DNA of 53,754 nt. Source: Prochlorococcus sp. AG-347-M23. Its GTDB lineage: Bacteria; Cyanobacteriota; Cyanobacteriia; PCC-6307; Cyanobiaceae. Positions within the stretch are counted from its first letter, which is position 1, and the number at the start of each line of letters is the position of its first letter. Positions 52,629 through 53,754 of this stretch are shown here, in pieces. Location of the stretch: positions 1 to 53,754 of the forward strand of contig QCCU01000010.1 of the NCBI GenBank assembly GCA_003278855.1. Direction: 5' to 3'. The position numbers and the translations under genes are program-made. Under the pieces are notes generated by a model that searched no databases, was not told where the DNA came from, and saw nothing but the letters and a program-made list of their open reading frames with translations.

Positions 52629-53754
52629 CTAAGTAAGTTTTTTTTCTTCGGCTATACATTTAATGCCAGCTAATAATATCCAAAACATTAGACTTATTCT
52701 TGCATCGTAGTATTGGACATCTATCAATTGAGAAATTAAAAAAATTATTGTTGCTGAAACCCATGCCTTGTCAATAATATTATCAAAAACACCCATTCTG
52801 AAATATGCTTTCTTATATGCGCTTGAAACTATTGAGAAAAAAACAAAAATCATAATAATCATGCATGGGATTCCATAACTTAGAGATAAATCACTAAAAA
52901 TATTATGTGTATGACCTTTCCAAAAACCAGTTTGAATTTCATAGATTATTGGGAATGAACCTCCACCAGTGCCTATTAATGGATTTAAAATTATTAATTT
53001 AATTGCGGCTATGAAAATTTGAAATCTAGTAACATTTAATTCAGTGAAACCTTCAGAACTAAATTCCTTCCAAATTTTGTCGGGTATTTTATCTTGAAAC
53101 CAATCTTGTAATTCCCCTTCAAAATGATTATTAGTAGTAATTAATATTATTGTTCCAAATAATAATACTAAGGGCGTTAAAAATTTAAAACTATAAGTCC
53201 CAAATAGAATAGGAATAGTTAATATTGAAGACGCCCAAGCATTTCTTGAATTTGTTAGTACTATACAAAATATTATTAATATTAAATTGGTTTTGAATAG
53301 GATGCTTTTATTTGATTTTTTTAGAGCTAATGCTATCGAAAGTGGTAATAAAAAAGTGAACCATGATCCTGCATAATTTGCATGATTAAATAAACCAGTT
53401 AAACCTGAGACCGAATCAATTGGTCTTTGGTACCAAATGACTAGACCAGATAAAAATTTGATTGGCCCATGCCATGCGAAGAAATATTGCCCTATTCCAG
53501 TAAGAATAACGGGTATTGTTCCAACAACTAATAATTTACTTATTATTTCTCTTTCCTTTGGACTTTTTAAAAAGTATTGAGAACTCCAGAAAATCCAAAA
53601 AAATGGAATCCAATTAAATAAACCAAGCCAACTAAGTATAGGATCAATCTTTCCAAAAAAAATGTTTTTTAAAGTAAAAATATGAATTGTGGAGCTTATA
53701 ATCAAGAGAAAACTAACAAATAAAAATATTAGATTATATTTATCTTTTAGAAAA
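52629..53754 (-). CDS. O-antigen ligase family protein, N-terminus beyond the window
   Basis: At least 375 residues of a polytopic membrane protein with the Wzy_C/WaaL-type core. SGLTGLFNHANYAGSWFTFLLPL and TNSRNAWASSILTIPI are family-like, and GTGGGSFP followed by GHTHNIFSDLSLSYGIP is the conserved late periplasmic region with the His. The frame is open to the window edge (TTG 53705 is internal), so the start is missing. It ligates or polymerises lipid-linked polysaccharide. Cyanobacterial IctB-like proteins share the domain, but context favours O-antigen. Confidence 0.8.
   Translation of the reverse strand, partial: FLKDKYNLIFLFVSFLLIISSTIHIFTLKNIFFGKIDPILSWLGLFNWIPFFWIFWSSQYFLKSPKEREIISKLLVVGTIPVILTGIGQYFFAWHGPIKFLSGLVIWYQRPIDSVSGLTGLFNHANYAGSWFTFLLPLSIALALKKSNKSILFKTNLILIIFCIVLTNSRNAWASSILTIPILFGTYSFKFLTPLVLLFGTIILITTNNHFEGELQDWFQDKIPDKIWKEFSSEGFTELNVTRFQIFIAAIKLIILNPLIGTGGGSFPIIYEIQTGFWKGHTHNIFSDLSLSYGIPCMIIMIFVFFSIVSSAYKKAYFRMGVFDNIIDKAWVSATIIFLISQLIDVQYYDARISLMFWILLAGIKCIAEEKKLT

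Overview
The window is AT-rich DNA (roughly 30% GC by eye) from a marine picocyanobacterium, most likely a high-light-adapted Prochlorococcus. The evidence is the base composition, very compact genes, frequent TTG/GTG starts, cyanobacterial families (DUF3611, DUF3122, a cyanobacterial-type LexA) and a housekeeping block leading into a tRNA-Ala.

Layout. (1) About 1-10.3 kb is conserved core: a DUF3611 membrane protein, surE, pheS, nadK, cobL (frameshifted here), two small or secreted proteins, ribD, ftsH, argF, lexA and tRNA-Ala(GGC). (2) A degenerate 42-bp copy of the 3' part of that tRNA lies about 100 bp downstream (10424-10465). It marks the edge of an island that runs to the end of the window. 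(3) 10.7-17.9 kb holds a small secreted protein, three methyltransferase-type proteins (one resembling arginine methyltransferases), two 2OG-Fe(II) oxygenases, a family 2 glycosyltransferase and an outer-membrane-like protein. (4) 17.97-23.9 kb is a nucleotide-sugar operon. Together its genes can build a GDP-heptose or GDP-6-deoxyheptose from sedoheptulose 7-phosphate (gmhA, hddA, a fused hddC-gmhB, a GDP-sugar 4,6-dehydratase, a WcaG-type reductase), followed by a fucosyltransferase-like GT11. (5) 23.9-32.1 kb is the highlight: a RiPP cluster of lasso-peptide type. It has an ABC exporter, an asparagine-synthetase-like cyclase, a split B protein (PqqD-like B1 plus Cys/His protease B2), an ATP-grasp enzyme, a sulfotransferase, an HPr-kinase-like kinase and a divergent nucleotidyltransferase. 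Between the sulfotransferase and ATP-grasp genes I find a short gene, 28953-29087 on the minus strand, encoding a 44-residue peptide with a lasso-like leader motif (W-x-x-P-x-F-x-x-L) and a C-terminal Ser. It has its own near-consensus promoter and is the likely substrate. (6) 32.1-42.2 kb covers ADP-heptose synthesis (hldE, hldD), a family 9 heptosyltransferase, a Wzy-like polymerase, an initiating sugar transferase, a Wzc-like chain-length kinase with a (Gly-Tyr)9 tract, and Wza. (7) 42.2-53.75 kb has an FkbM pseudogene, an Amj-like flippase, UDP-sugar epimerases, an internally deleted gmd, manC, ugd, a second initiating sugar transferase, a family 4 glycosyltransferase, a decayed gene and an O-antigen ligase running off the window.

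Together, regions 4, 6 and 7 would make sugar nucleotides, assemble a heptose-containing lipid-linked polysaccharide, polymerise it and export it through Wzc/Wza or ligate it to LPS. Region 5 is functionally separate and would make and export a modified peptide. Pseudogenes, an in-frame deletion and repeat tracts show that the island is changing quickly.
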